Positions 7,623 through 15,964 of a DNA stretch of 34,507 nucleotides are shown here, piece by piece. Origin of the DNA: Saccharopolyspora endophytica. GTDB taxonomy: Bacteria; Actinomycetota; Actinomycetes; Mycobacteriales; Pseudonocardiaceae. The notes beneath the pieces were generated by a model. The model saw only the letters and a program-made list of their open reading frames with translations, ran no database searches and was not told the origin of the DNA. The position numbers and the translations under genes are program-made. The stretch is taken from assembly GCF_018070075.1 (NCBI RefSeq), contig NZ_JAGPXE010000024.1:1-34507 (forward strand). The letters are read 5' to 3'. Every line of letters starts with the position of its first letter. The first letter of the stretch is position 1.

Positions 7623-9440
7623 TCAGGCGGCGTCGGAGTCGCCGCGCTGGGCACGGCGTTCACGACGCTGCTGCGCGTCGTGGGCGTGCTGGTGGTGATA
7701 GCCCAGGATGAACTCGGCCTGCTGCTTGGGGTTGAGGCGGCCGGGAATCTCGTCAGCGAGCGCCAGGACCGCGCTCAACTTCCCTTCCAGGGTGAACGCG
7801 AGCCCACTCCATTTCGAGCGGCGAATCACACCGAGCCATCCGGGGGCAAGCTTGCTGGCAGCGGTGAGAGCGGGCCGTGGGTTCGACACCGCGCCGGAGA
7901 AGTGGCGGTCCTTGAACGTCGCGTTCAGCTTCTTCCGGCCGTTGCCTGATTCCCCGGCGCCATCGGGCTCGTTCCGGCTCGGGTTGCGCGAGTCGACCGA
8001 GGCGAGCTGGATCGCCTCGTACACCGCGAACGCCCTGCCCGCGATGTACGCGGGATCGGTGCGCTGCTCGTCGAGCCCAGGGGGCATGTCCGTGTCCTTT
8101 CGTGGATGGCGTTGCAGCGCGAACCGCAGCAACGCGGCCCGGGGGCCATCGACTGTGCCGTCGTTGGTGATGCGTTGGACCACGTGCCGCGGCATGCTCG
8201 CCGGCAAGGGCTTGTGGCGAAGCACGGCGCCGATGAGGTCCCGGTGGACGTGTTCAGGCTGACCGTTGGCGGTGTCACGGAAGTCGCGGTAGGCCTTGCG
8301 GTCTTTGTCCCACCGTCCGGTGGCGCGTTCGAGCTGCCAGAGCGGATAGTGCACCGGGTACTCGTCCCAGACTGTGGCGATCTCGTGGTCGTCGTACCAG
8401 CCCGCGAGGTTGGCCATCACTTCCGACAGCGGCATGTCGATCCAGTCACGGATCACCACGCGAGAGGAGTTGCCGCCCAGCGTCACCGAGCAGAACCGAC
8501 CCTCAGCAGCCTGCGACCGCACACTGTCGGCCACGAGCAGAGGCTGTCCCCCACGCAGCCGCTCCAGAACCCGGTTCACCGCGGCGGGATCTGGTTTCCC
8601 CGGCATGATGTTGAAGAAGTCCTTCGGCGCGTCGCCGAGCGTCCACCAGGTCATGACGCTGTCCTGCTGTGCCGCACCGAGCGTGTGCGGGCCGGACAGC
8701 AGCTCGGTCAGAGCGGTGTTCATCGCATCGCCGCAGGCCAGACAGATCGGGGTGTGGTGAAGACCGGTAGTCAGCTGGTAGCCGAACACGCGTTCGTTCA
8801 CGCTGATCAGGGCCGGATTGTTCGCCGCACCCGGCACCAAGCGTTTTGAAAGGTTGCCGGGGACCGTCTCGGCGAGCACGCCGTCCCGCCCGCACACCAG
8901 GCACAATCCCGTCGTGCCACCTGTCTTGCGCCGCGCGACTTCGGCTTCCCAGAACCAGGTCAGCGCGTCGAGCGTGATGATGCGGACACCATCCACACTG
9001 ATCAGAACGCCCTGCTTCGCGCCGATCTCATCCGGCCGCTGCACCTCGGCGACGCCCCCACGAGCGTAGAAGTCACGCACCACCTCGGCTTCCGGACATT
9101 CGCCCGCGGACTCCTCAGCCCACCTGTTGATGAGATCGACGAACTGCTGGTGACAGTCCTGCACGCGTGCCGGTTTCGTACCCTCGTCGCCCCAGCCTAG
9201 GACATACTGAACGTCGTCAGCACCCATCTGCGGTGCCACGCCGACCGTGCGGGTCACCGCCGGCGTCAAATGCCGCTGCCCCCTGCCCTTGCGGGCCTCG
9301 TCGGCATCACGGCATTCGTCAAGCCGGGGCTTCTTGCCCGTACTCGACAGCGCCAGCTCCCACGAGAACTCACGTTCACGGTGAAACGGCTTGCTAGTGC
9401 TGTGTTCCCGCGCGTATTCGACCAGTCGCTGAACCAGCAT
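7623..9440 (-). CDS. cas8c: Cas8c (Csd1), large subunit of I-C Cascade
   Basis: About 605 residues, in the Csd1 range. It starts MLVQRLVEYAREHS and has a central CLVCGRDG/CLACGD cysteine pair at about 180-260, a feature of actinobacterial Csd1-like proteins, and IRDWIDMPLSEVMANLAGWY in the middle. Cas8c recognises the PAM and recruits Cas3; in type I-C an internal start also yields a small Cas11-like subunit from the C-terminal part. The cas5c TGA overlaps the start as TGATG; a GTG at 9443 is an alternative. The C-terminal tail is rich in Gln/His/Arg. Confidence 0.95.
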   Translation of the reverse strand: MLVQRLVEYAREHSTSKPFHREREFSWELALSSTGKKPRLDECRDADEARKGRGQRHLTPAVTRTVGVAPQMGADDVQYVLGWGDEGTKPARVQDCHQQFVDLINRWAEESAGECPEAEVVRDFYARGGVAEVQRPDEIGAKQGVLISVDGVRIITLDALTWFWEAEVARRKTGGTTGLCLVCGRDGVLAETVPGNLSKRLVPGAANNPALISVNERVFGYQLTTGLHHTPICLACGDAMNTALTELLSGPHTLGAAQQDSVMTWWTLGDAPKDFFNIMPGKPDPAAVNRVLERLRGGQPLLVADSVRSQAAEGRFCSVTLGGNSSRVVIRDWIDMPLSEVMANLAGWYDDHEIATVWDEYPVHYPLWQLERATGRWDKDRKAYRDFRDTANGQPEHVHRDLIGAVLRHKPLPASMPRHVVQRITNDGTVDGPRAALLRFALQRHPRKDTDMPPGLDEQRTDPAYIAGRAFAVYEAIQLASVDSRNPSRNEPDGAGESGNGRKKLNATFKDRHFSGAVSNPRPALTAASKLAPGWLGVIRRSKWSGLAFTLEGKLSAVLALADEIPGRLNPKQQAEFILGYHHQHAHDAQQRRERRAQRGDSDAA

Positions 9441-10123
9441 CACGCACCCGCCACAACGTTGGCTGCGATCCCGTCACGCGGAATGTGCAGCCACCCGCCA
9501 TCCAGCCGAGCCGTGAACCACGTGAACGACACCGAACCCTCACCGTGCTGCACCCCGTGCAACATGATGCCGAGATCCTCAGTCACGCGTGGAAGCTCCT
9601 CGTCCTGCACCGAATGACTACCGACCGGCCCGAAGTGCGCGCTGAACTCACGCGTTCCCAAATAGGGCTGGTGGAAACACTGACCACGTTCCACACGACG
9701 CCGAAACTGATCCCGGTACGCCGCCTCAGGCTTCGTCGCGTGCCCACGCACCTCGACGTGCGCATAAATCCGGTACGCGACATCACGAAGACATACCGAG
9801 TTGCGCTGCGTCCTATGCTCGACAGCTTTCACCGTCCGGCCCCGCAACGCCGCATCATCCACCGACGCGAGATCAGTCGTCTCGTTCCGCCGCTGCGTGA
9901 ACTGACGAATCGGCTTGAGAACCTCAATCGCAACCGGCCGCCACGAAAACTCCGGCTTCCAAAAAATCGCCTCCAACACACCAATGGCCGCCGTCGGCGT
10001 CATAACCGAGTAACTAACCCGCTCCACCTTCAACTCCGGACGCGTAAACAACGCACCCGGCCCCCATACCTCCACACCCACGGGCTTAGCCCCGCTAGCG
10101 GAGACCGGAAGGTCTGTGACCAC
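9440..10123 (-). CDS. cas5c: Cas5c (Cas5d), crRNA-processing endonuclease of type I-C
   Basis: The open frame extends to 10210, but AGGAGG at 10128-10133 lies just before two GTGs (10126 and 10123). I choose 10123, giving 227 residues, a normal Cas5d length. An ATG at 10162 (240 residues) has no clear ribosome site. Recognisable blocks are VEVWGPGALFTRPELKVERV, YSVMTPTAAIGVLEAIFWKP and RTQRNSVCLRDVAY, all typical of Cas5d. No cas6 is present, as in other I-C systems, because Cas5d cuts the repeat at the 3' base of the stem. The 11 nt following the 9-bp repeat stem match the 5' handle expected. First gene of the cas5-8-7-4-1-2 cluster. Confidence 0.93.
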   Translation of the reverse strand: MVTDLPVSASGAKPVGVEVWGPGALFTRPELKVERVSYSVMTPTAAIGVLEAIFWKPEFSWRPVAIEVLKPIRQFTQRRNETTDLASVDDAALRGRTVKAVEHRTQRNSVCLRDVAYRIYAHVEVRGHATKPEAAYRDQFRRRVERGQCFHQPYLGTREFSAHFGPVGSHSVQDEELPRVTEDLGIMLHGVQHGEGSVSFTWFTARLDGGWLHIPRDGIAANVVAGA

Positions 10124-10404
10124 CACACCTCCTAGATCGAAACAACGCGCGACAGTAGACATGCAAGCACCGACAAATTCCCGGTGATCACCCCAGATCA
10201 ACCACAACACGGATCAAATACGCCCAAATGGAGCAGTCACAGGCGCCCGATGGGGAGGATTCGTCCCATTTCCCCTTAATTCCATCGTCATCCGCTCGCA
10301 CCAGCGTCTACAGCCCAGCTCGGCAACTCAGGCGGCCGGGTAGGTCCCGACTGCGGACGACCGACACACCCAATCGCAGAAAGCTCGTCCCTGATCCCTG
10401 ATCT
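10124..10404 (-). promoter_or_regulatory. Probable promoter region of the cas5c-cas2 operon
   Basis: A stretch of about 280 nt, more AT-rich than its surroundings, lies between the last degenerate repeat of array 2 and cas5c. It holds no convincing gene. It contains the 16-nt motif CTGCTCCATTTGGGCG (10221-10236, minus strand), identical to that upstream of the ESX toxin operon, and the AGGAGG of cas5c. Promoter location is inferred from position; I could not assign -35/-10 boxes. Confidence 0.45.
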
Positions 10405-10956
10405 GCCGCAGTCGTCGCCAGCCCTGAAGGGCCGACACCACCGACGCGTGTACACATGTTGTCCCAGGCCCCGTCGTCGTTGCGATCCTCGCCAGCCCCG
10501 GAGAGCTGGCGCCACACAACGCCTTCAGCGCAGCCGGCGTCCACTCCGTTGTTGCGATCTTCGCCAGTCCCGAAGGGCTGGCGCCACCTCAAACTCGGCG
10601 AGCCCGAGGGCTACCGGCGCGAGTTGCGATCCTCGCCAGCCCCTGAGGGCTGGCGCCACACTCCTCGTCGGTGTCGGGTGCGTCATCGCTGTAGTTGCGA
10701 TCCTCGCCAACCCCGGAGGGCTGGCGCCACGGCTACCGAGCCTTCGGCGCTGGTCTCGCTGCGCGATGGCGTTGCGATCCTCGCCAGCCCCTGAGGGCTG
10801 GCGCCACCCCGGCGACGGGGCAGTTCTGTTCGGACGAGAGGGGTTGCGATCCTCGCCAGAGCCGGAGGGCTGGCGCCATTCGGCGGCGTCGGCGAGCTTG
10901 CGATCAAATCGCGAGCGCAGTTGCGATCCTCGCCAGAGCCGGAGGGCTGGCGCCAT
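10405..10956 (-). CRISPR. CRISPR array 2 (mini-array inside the cas cluster): 8 repeats, 7 spacers
   Basis: Repeats begin at 10405 (degenerate), 10479, 10551, 10623, 10694, 10771, 10843 and 10920; spacers are 34-40 nt. Unlike arrays 1 and 3 the repeats vary. 10479 has GGAGAGCTGG, 10551 has three changes, 10623 and 10771 have CCCCTGAGGG, 10694 has CCAACCCC. The two leader-proximal repeats (10843, 10920) are identical to each other, with CCAGAGCCGG and a terminal T. Those last changes leave only the lower six pairs of the nine-pair stem. The leader follows at 10957-11076, so the array is read on the minus strand toward cas5c. Confidence 0.97.
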
Positions 10957-11076
10957 CCTGCCTGAGCAGGGGTGACTGCTTGGTCAAGCGTACCCGGTGA
11001 CCTGGTTGTGACTGAAAAGCGCGGGATTCGCTTGATGATCTCTCGGCGTGTTGCGCGACGCTCCGGGTTCCGAAGC
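10957..11076 (-). promoter_or_regulatory. Leader of CRISPR array 2
   Basis: In crRNA sense it begins CTTCGGAACCCGGAGCGTC, contains TCAAGCGAATCCCGCGC and TTTCAGTCACAACCAG, and ends CCCCTGCTCAGGCAGG. By eye it differs from leader 3 at only about a dozen of roughly 119 positions, and is clearly less similar to leader 1. It sits 44 nt after the cas3 stop, so cas3 transcription may read into it. Confidence 0.85.
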
Positions 11077-11120
11077 AGTGGATTGGATGTTGACTGGTTC
11101 TGATCGTGGGTTGGTCGTGG

Positions 11121-13346
11121 TCACCAGACTTCTTCGTTGATGAGGTTTGACGTGTCGATTCCGTATGCGGTGTTGTAGTCGCCCTTCCATGCGTGCAGGT
11201 CGCCGAAGATCGGTTGGCACATCGCGGATACAGCGTCGTCTTCGAGGAGTCGTTGCGGTAGTGCGACGATGTAGGGCTGTAGGGCGCGGATGAGTTGTCC
11301 GGCTTCTTCTGGAGCGCGTTTCAACCGGTCGAGAAGGGTCGTGGCCTTGTGGTCGTAGTCGGGAATGATGGCGGGGATGGTGTCGTCGTCGAGCATTCGG
11401 AAGGCCCGTTTCGGGTCTCGTGTTGAGCTTGAGTGCGGTGCAGTGTGCATCGGCCCGTTGGTGACCGCGATGTAGTCGAGTTTAACGCGGTTTTCCTGGA
11501 TTGCGCGGTTTCGTGCACCGTTTTCGGTGTTGGATGTCCGGTAGAGGTCGCGGTAGTAGTCGGCGAGGGCTGCGAGGTTGTCGGGGTCGGTGGTGTCTTG
11601 GTCGCTGGGGCCGAAGTGCTGTCGTGTCACATCGGTGCCTGCCCGGTAGCCGCTGGGGCTGGACATGTCGTGGGCGTCGAACACCACGACTTTGCCGTTG
11701 CCTTCCAAGTGGCCTTCTCGGTTGGCTCGACCAGCTGCTTGCTGCAGTGCTTCCGCTGGCGCCATCGCTCTGTAGACGATCGGGAGGTCGATGTCCACAC
11801 CTGCCTCGATCAGCTGTGTTGAGACGAGCCGGACGCGTTCGCCCCGGGTGAGGCGGTCGCGAACGGTGGTGAGCACGGTGCGCCGGTGGGCGGGACACAT
11901 CCGTGTTGACAAGTGCCAGACTGACTCGGGATCCGATTCCGCCCAGTGCTGGTAGATCGTGCGTGCGTCGGCGATCGTGTTCACGACGACCAGGACCTGT
12001 TCGTGCTGTGCAGCGTGGTCAGCGACTTCCAGGAGGCCGGGTCGCGGGTCCAGCCACCACTCGTATTCGACTCGACGCAGACTCCGATACAGCGAAGCGG
12101 GGTCGTCGACGATGTCGGTGACCGTGAGATCGGCCCACTGTCCGAGATGTTCGAAGGACGGTTGGGTCGCGGAGGTCAGCAGCACGGTCGTGTTGAAGTG
12201 CTCGGAGAGCATCCGCAATACGTTGAGGATAGGAATGAGCACGCGCAAAGGAAGTGCCTGGACTTCGTCGAGGACGATGACCGAATTGGCCAGGCGGTGA
12301 ACTTTCCGCATCTCCATCGGTTTCCGGCCGAACAACGAGTGGAACAGTTGCACGGTGGTGGTGACCACAACGGGGCTGTCCCAGTTCTCCGCGAGCGTGT
12401 GCTGGCGGATCTGTTGCTTCCTGTCGTCGGAGGCGGTGACCGCCGAGTGGTGCTCGAGTACGTTGTCGTTACCGAGTAGCCCGCGATAGACGCCGGCGTT
12501 CTGCTCGGTCACTGTGATGAACGGGACCGCCACGATCACACGGCGCTTGCCATGGTGTGCGGCGTGTCGGAGGCCGAAACCTGCTGCGGCGAGGGTCTTG
12601 CCGACCCCGGTAGGCGCGGGCATCCGGTAGACACCGGTCGGCCCCAATGCGTGCTCGATGGCCCGCTGATACACCCTTTCACGGATCGCATCGATCGGGG
12701 ATGCGCCGGACTCGCGGCGCGAGGTGAGCATGCGTTGCCGCTGCTGCTCGAACAAGGCTGCCAGCTCGACCATGTCGGTGTCGGCGCGCACCCGCGGAGC
12801 ATCCCAGCCGGCGAAGTGGGCAGCGGTGTCAAGGTGATCGGCATCGACCAGCGCGGAGAAGGCAAGGCGGATACCCAGCTCGCAGAGCAAGGGATCCTCT
12901 CGCCAGAGCTGAGGAACAAGACCTCCGCGCTGCAGGACCTCTTGGGCTTCGGGCACCTCGCGCAAGAACTCGGCCTGAACCTGCTCGAGGTCGCCGAACG
13001 CGCCTGCACTGAAAGCCTCGAGCTTGTCGGTGAGCTCCCCAGCTGAGGCAAGACCACCGTGGTGGCCCAGGATCGCGAGTGACACCGGCCCGATCAAGCC
13101 GGCCAGCCAACCCGCACCGGCTTCCTTATGCGGCACTCCAACGGATTTCCCGGTGTCGGCGACGCCCGCCAAACCCTCCTGCCAACAGCGAGCCGCCTTG
13201 CCGGCGTCGTGGAAAAGCCCCAGCGCGTAGCCAAGGTCCTCAGCGCCGAACTCGCGCGCGAACCGCGAGGACAACGCCGCAGTCGACCGAGCATGCGCCG
13301 AAAGCCGATGCCACCGACCGTTACCGTCTCCACTATGCGCCCACAT
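11121..13346 (-). CDS. cas3: Cas3, HD nuclease-helicase of type I-C
   Basis: 741 residues from the ATG at 13346, which is preceded by GGAGG at good spacing. The open frame continues to 13463, but that would run into leader 3. The HD domain shows H18, LFHDAGK (H46-D47), PHKEAG (H73), GHHGG (95-96) and ALVDADHLD near 168. The SF2 helicase shows APTGVGKT (Walker A, K250), VIVLDEVQ (DEVQ at 360-363), TSATQ (about 392) and QAAGRANREG in the second RecA domain. Cas3 is recruited by Cascade to unwind and degrade target DNA. It is separated from cas5c by array 2 and its leader, so it is probably a separate transcription unit. Confidence 0.96.
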   Translation of the reverse strand: MWAHSGDGNGRWHRLSAHARSTAALSSRFAREFGAEDLGYALGLFHDAGKAARCWQEGLAGVADTGKSVGVPHKEAGAGWLAGLIGPVSLAILGHHGGLASAGELTDKLEAFSAGAFGDLEQVQAEFLREVPEAQEVLQRGGLVPQLWREDPLLCELGIRLAFSALVDADHLDTAAHFAGWDAPRVRADTDMVELAALFEQQRQRMLTSRRESGASPIDAIRERVYQRAIEHALGPTGVYRMPAPTGVGKTLAAAGFGLRHAAHHGKRRVIVAVPFITVTEQNAGVYRGLLGNDNVLEHHSAVTASDDRKQQIRQHTLAENWDSPVVVTTTVQLFHSLFGRKPMEMRKVHRLANSVIVLDEVQALPLRVLIPILNVLRMLSEHFNTTVLLTSATQPSFEHLGQWADLTVTDIVDDPASLYRSLRRVEYEWWLDPRPGLLEVADHAAQHEQVLVVVNTIADARTIYQHWAESDPESVWHLSTRMCPAHRRTVLTTVRDRLTRGERVRLVSTQLIEAGVDIDLPIVYRAMAPAEALQQAAGRANREGHLEGNGKVVVFDAHDMSSPSGYRAGTDVTRQHFGPSDQDTTDPDNLAALADYYRDLYRTSNTENGARNRAIQENRVKLDYIAVTNGPMHTAPHSSSTRDPKRAFRMLDDDTIPAIIPDYDHKATTLLDRLKRAPEEAGQLIRALQPYIVALPQRLLEDDAVSAMCQPIFGDLHAWKGDYNTAYGIDTSNLINEEVW

Positions 13347-13434
13347 CCGTACCTCCAACCTCTCACGACACCGAACGGTCGATGAAGATGCGCCACGGTA
13401 GCGATCAACACCGACACGCGCGGGCACTTCCCTC
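13347..13434. promoter_or_regulatory. Divergent control region between cas3 and leader 3
   Basis: 88 nt between the cas3 start, read to the left, and leader 3, read to the right. It must hold the cas3 5' region, and the GGAGGT ribosome site lies just outside cas3. No gene fits. I see no strong -35/-10 pair; the cas3 promoter may lie inside the leader. Confidence 0.4.
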
Positions 13435-13554
13435 GCTTCGGAACCGGGAGCGTCTAGTGACACGCCAGGAGATTCTCAAGCGAATCCCGCGCGTTTCAGT
13501 CACAACCAGATCACCGGGTACGCTTGGCCAACCAGTCACCCCTGCTCACGCAGG
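13435..13554 (+). promoter_or_regulatory. Leader of CRISPR array 3
   Basis: It begins GCTTCGGAACCGGGAGCGTC, contains TCAAGCGAATCCCGCGC and GTTTCAGTCACAACCAG, and ends CCCCTGCTCACGCAGG just before the first repeat at 13555. It is homologous to the leaders of arrays 1 and 2 but points the other way. The short inverted CCTG/CAGG at its end is kept in all three leaders and may be part of the integration anchor. Confidence 0.85.
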
Positions 13555-14848
13555 GTGGCGCCAGCCCTCCGGGGCTGGCGAGGATCGCAACGCCGACCGG
13601 CTGAACCTGTGGAACCTGCCGCCGAAGCAGTGGCGCCAGCCCTCCGGGGCTGGCGAGGATCGCAACACTGCCGAGTCGGAGCCTGCCCGTGCCCAGGTGC
13701 TGTGGCGCCAGCCCTCCGGGGCTGGCGAGGATCGCAACAAGACCGACGACGGCACGGAATCCACCGACCGGTACGTGGCGCCAGCCCTCCGGGGCTGGCG
13801 AGGATCGCAACCACAACAGAGCCCTCGGAATCCCGCGCGAGTCCTCTGCCGTGGCGCCAGCCCTCCGGGGCTGGCGAGGATCGCAACATCGAAGTCCTGA
13901 AGACGCTCTCCACGCTGGTTCTGTGGCGCCAGCCCTCCGGGGCTGGCGAGGATCGCAACCTGGTCTGCCCGTCACCTGGTCGCAGACATGCCGGCGTGGC
14001 GCCAGCCCTCCGGGGCTGGCGAGGATCGCAACTCCTAACCGACAAACTCAGATAACCAGGAGTAGAGATCAGGTGGCGCCAGCCCTCCGGGGCTGGCGAG
14101 GATCGCAACTCGGCGATCGACGACGGCGGGTGGACCGGTGCCGCGTGGCGCCAGCCCTCCGGGGCTGGCGAGGATCGCAACTGCGGCAACCCGGACTGCG
14201 AGGTCCCGCTGGACATCGATGTGGCGCCAGCCCTCCGGGGCTGGCGAGGATCGCAACACCGACGAGTGGGAGAAGGAGGCCAGCCTCAAGCTGCGGTGGC
14301 GCCAGCCCTCCGGGGCTGGCGAGGATCGCAACGCCGTCGTCGCCTCAACGAGGCCGGTCGTGGCCCGCGCGTGGCGCCAGCCCTCCGGGGCTGGCGAGGA
14401 TCGCAACAGCGGATGGGGAGCTGCGCTCCCGAAGTTGTCGGCGCGAGTGGCGCCAGCCCTCCGGGGCTGGCGAGGATCGCAACAGCGGATGGGGAGCTGC
14501 GCTCCCGAAGTTGTCGGCGCGAGTGGCGCCAGCCCTCCGGGGCTGGCGAGGATCGCAACCTGCAGCCCCCAAGAGCAAGGCGACGGCGCCGTGGTGGTGT
14601 GGCGCCAGCCCTCCGGGGCTGGCGAGGATCGCAACTCCGGTTCCAGGCTGTACAGGCTCGCCGCCTCGCCGACGGTGGCGCCAGCCCTCCGGGGCTGGCG
14701 AGGATCGCAACAACTCCGCCGACCCCTACGGCACGGCGGAGCTGCGGGGTGGCGCCAGCCCTCTGGGGCTGGCGAGCCAGCTCGCTGATGACGAGCTGCC
14801 CGCGGCCCCTGGTGACGCCAGCCCTTCGGGGCTGGCATGTATGTACGG
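13555..14848 (+). CRISPR. CRISPR array 3: 18 repeats (two degenerate), 17 spacers
   Basis: Sixteen repeats, from 13555 to 14711, are the same 37-nt sequence, beginning GTGGCGCCAGCCCTCCGG and ending AGGATCGCAAC. Spacers are 35-40 nt. Two degenerate repeats close the leader-distal end. 14749-14785 keeps the stem but loses the 3' segment, and 14812-14848 is more diverged; the interval between them is only 26 nt. The spacers at 14408-14446 and 14484-14522 are identical. The leader is at the left, so the array is read on the plus strand, opposite to arrays 1 and 2. The uniform repeats suggest recent growth. Confidence 0.98.
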
Positions 14849-14858
14849 GACTGCCCGC

Positions 14859-14911
14859 GAGGAGCTCGTGTCGAGGACAGGGTTTCGACACGAGCTCCTC
14901 TGAGCGTTTTT
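14859..14911 (+). terminator. Rho-independent terminator after array 3
   Basis: A perfect 16-bp stem, GAGGAGCTCGTGTCGA (14859-14874) pairing with TCGACACGAGCTCCTC (14885-14900), with a 10-nt loop. It is followed by GCGTTTTT. It would stop array 3 transcription before it runs antisense into the integrase gene, and may also end the integrase transcript from the other side. Confidence 0.9.
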
Positions 14912-14914
14912 CGG

Positions 14915-15964
14915 TCAGGCGGTCTTGGTGGCTGTTGGGGTGTTGGTGGCGAGTGGGTGGGGTTCGTTGGTGAGGGTGGCGAGTGCGGTGGCGATTTCGG
15001 TGATGCCGGCTTGGGTGTAGGCGGTGGTGGTGCCGGTGTCGCTGCTGGTGGTGGTGTGGCCTGCGTAGGCGCGGGCAATGGCGTAGCTGTGGCTGCGTTC
15101 GACCCAGGTGAGGGTGGTGTGGCGCAGCCAGTGGGTGCTGACGCCTTGGGTGTGGACCCAGGGCAGGTGTTGGCCGATGCGGGTCCAGAGGTGGTCGTAG
15201 CGTCGTTTGGTGATGGGCTGGTGGTTGCGGTACCGCAGGACCTGGTCGGTGGGTTTGGTGGCGCCGCGGTGCTGGGCGTGCTCGCGCAGGTGGGTCATGA
15301 GGGTGGGGGAGACGGGCTGCCAGCGGATGGTCTCGCCCTTCTCATGGAGCCGAATGAGGCATTGGTCGGGGTCGAGGTCGCGGAGGGTGAGAGCAAGGGC
15401 GCCGCCGCGGCGGCAGGCGGTTTCGATGTGCAGGCGCAAGATGAGCGTGTCGAGCGCCGGGTCGTCGCCAGTGGTGGCGGCGATGTGGTTGATCTCCTTG
15501 AGCCGGTTTTCCGGCAAGGCCCGTCGGGTGCTGGCGAGCCGGCGGGGCTTGGTGGCGTTCTTAGCGGGATTGTCGGCTTCGGTGATGAGTTTGTCGGCGA
15601 CGGCGTGGTTGTAGACGCAGCGGATGGCAGCGATGAGGTGCTCGGCGGCGCCACGTCCACCGCGGGCGTTGCGGCGTACGACAACCTGAGAACGGACGGT
15701 CTCGGCGAGCTGCTGGATTTCCAGCGTGGTGGGTTCGTCGAGATGCCGGTGGCCCCAGTGCTCCAGGATTCGGTTCCAGTACGTGCCGTAGACCCGGCGG
15801 GTGCCGGGGGAGACGGCTTTGGCGACCTCGGGGATGTAGTCGGCGAACGTCGGCGCCTGCGGCTTCGGCGCGGAGACGCCGAGAAGGTCCTCGGGGGAGA
15901 CACCCATCTTGGCCAGCAGCAGACGGGCAGCGTCGAGCTCGGGCGCGTCGGCGTGGTGAGTCAT
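14915..15964 (-). CDS. Tyrosine recombinase (site-specific integrase)
   Basis: 349 residues. An N-terminal SAM-like DNA-binding domain (about 40-150) contains YIPEVAKAVSPGTRRVYGTY. The catalytic domain shows ETACRRGGALAL (catalytic Arg), STHWLRHTTLTW (H-x-x-R), AYAGHTT (second His) and TTTAYTQAG (Tyr nucleophile). All core residues are present, so it is probably active. The start overlaps the end of the AbrB-like gene as ATGA, implying coupled translation. With tRNA-Leu just upstream on the same strand, the pair looks like the integration module of an element inserted at the tRNA. The integrase subfamily is not assignable by eye. Confidence 0.9.
   Translation of the reverse strand: MTHHADAPELDAARLLLAKMGVSPEDLLGVSAPKPQAPTFADYIPEVAKAVSPGTRRVYGTYWNRILEHWGHRHLDEPTTLEIQQLAETVRSQVVVRRNARGGRGAAEHLIAAIRCVYNHAVADKLITEADNPAKNATKPRRLASTRRALPENRLKEINHIAATTGDDPALDTLILRLHIETACRRGGALALTLRDLDPDQCLIRLHEKGETIRWQPVSPTLMTHLREHAQHRGATKPTDQVLRYRNHQPITKRRYDHLWTRIGQHLPWVHTQGVSTHWLRHTTLTWVERSHSYAIARAYAGHTTTSSDTGTTTAYTQAGITEIATALATLTNEPHPLATNTPTATKTA

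Noticed and set aside
10442..10478. CreA-like guard RNA in the last unit of array 2
   Set aside because: I looked for partial matches of this spacer to the cas5c and toxin upstream regions and saw none. No small toxin frame was evident in 10124-10404. Kept only as a general possibility for array 2.
1..13434. Direct repeat of the tRNA-Leu 3' end as a second att site
   Set aside because: No convincing copy of the tRNA 3' segment could be found left of the integrase.
13347..13463. Longer cas3 start (780 residues)
   Set aside because: It would overlap leader 3, has no ribosome site, and the ATG at 13346 has GGAGG at good spacing.
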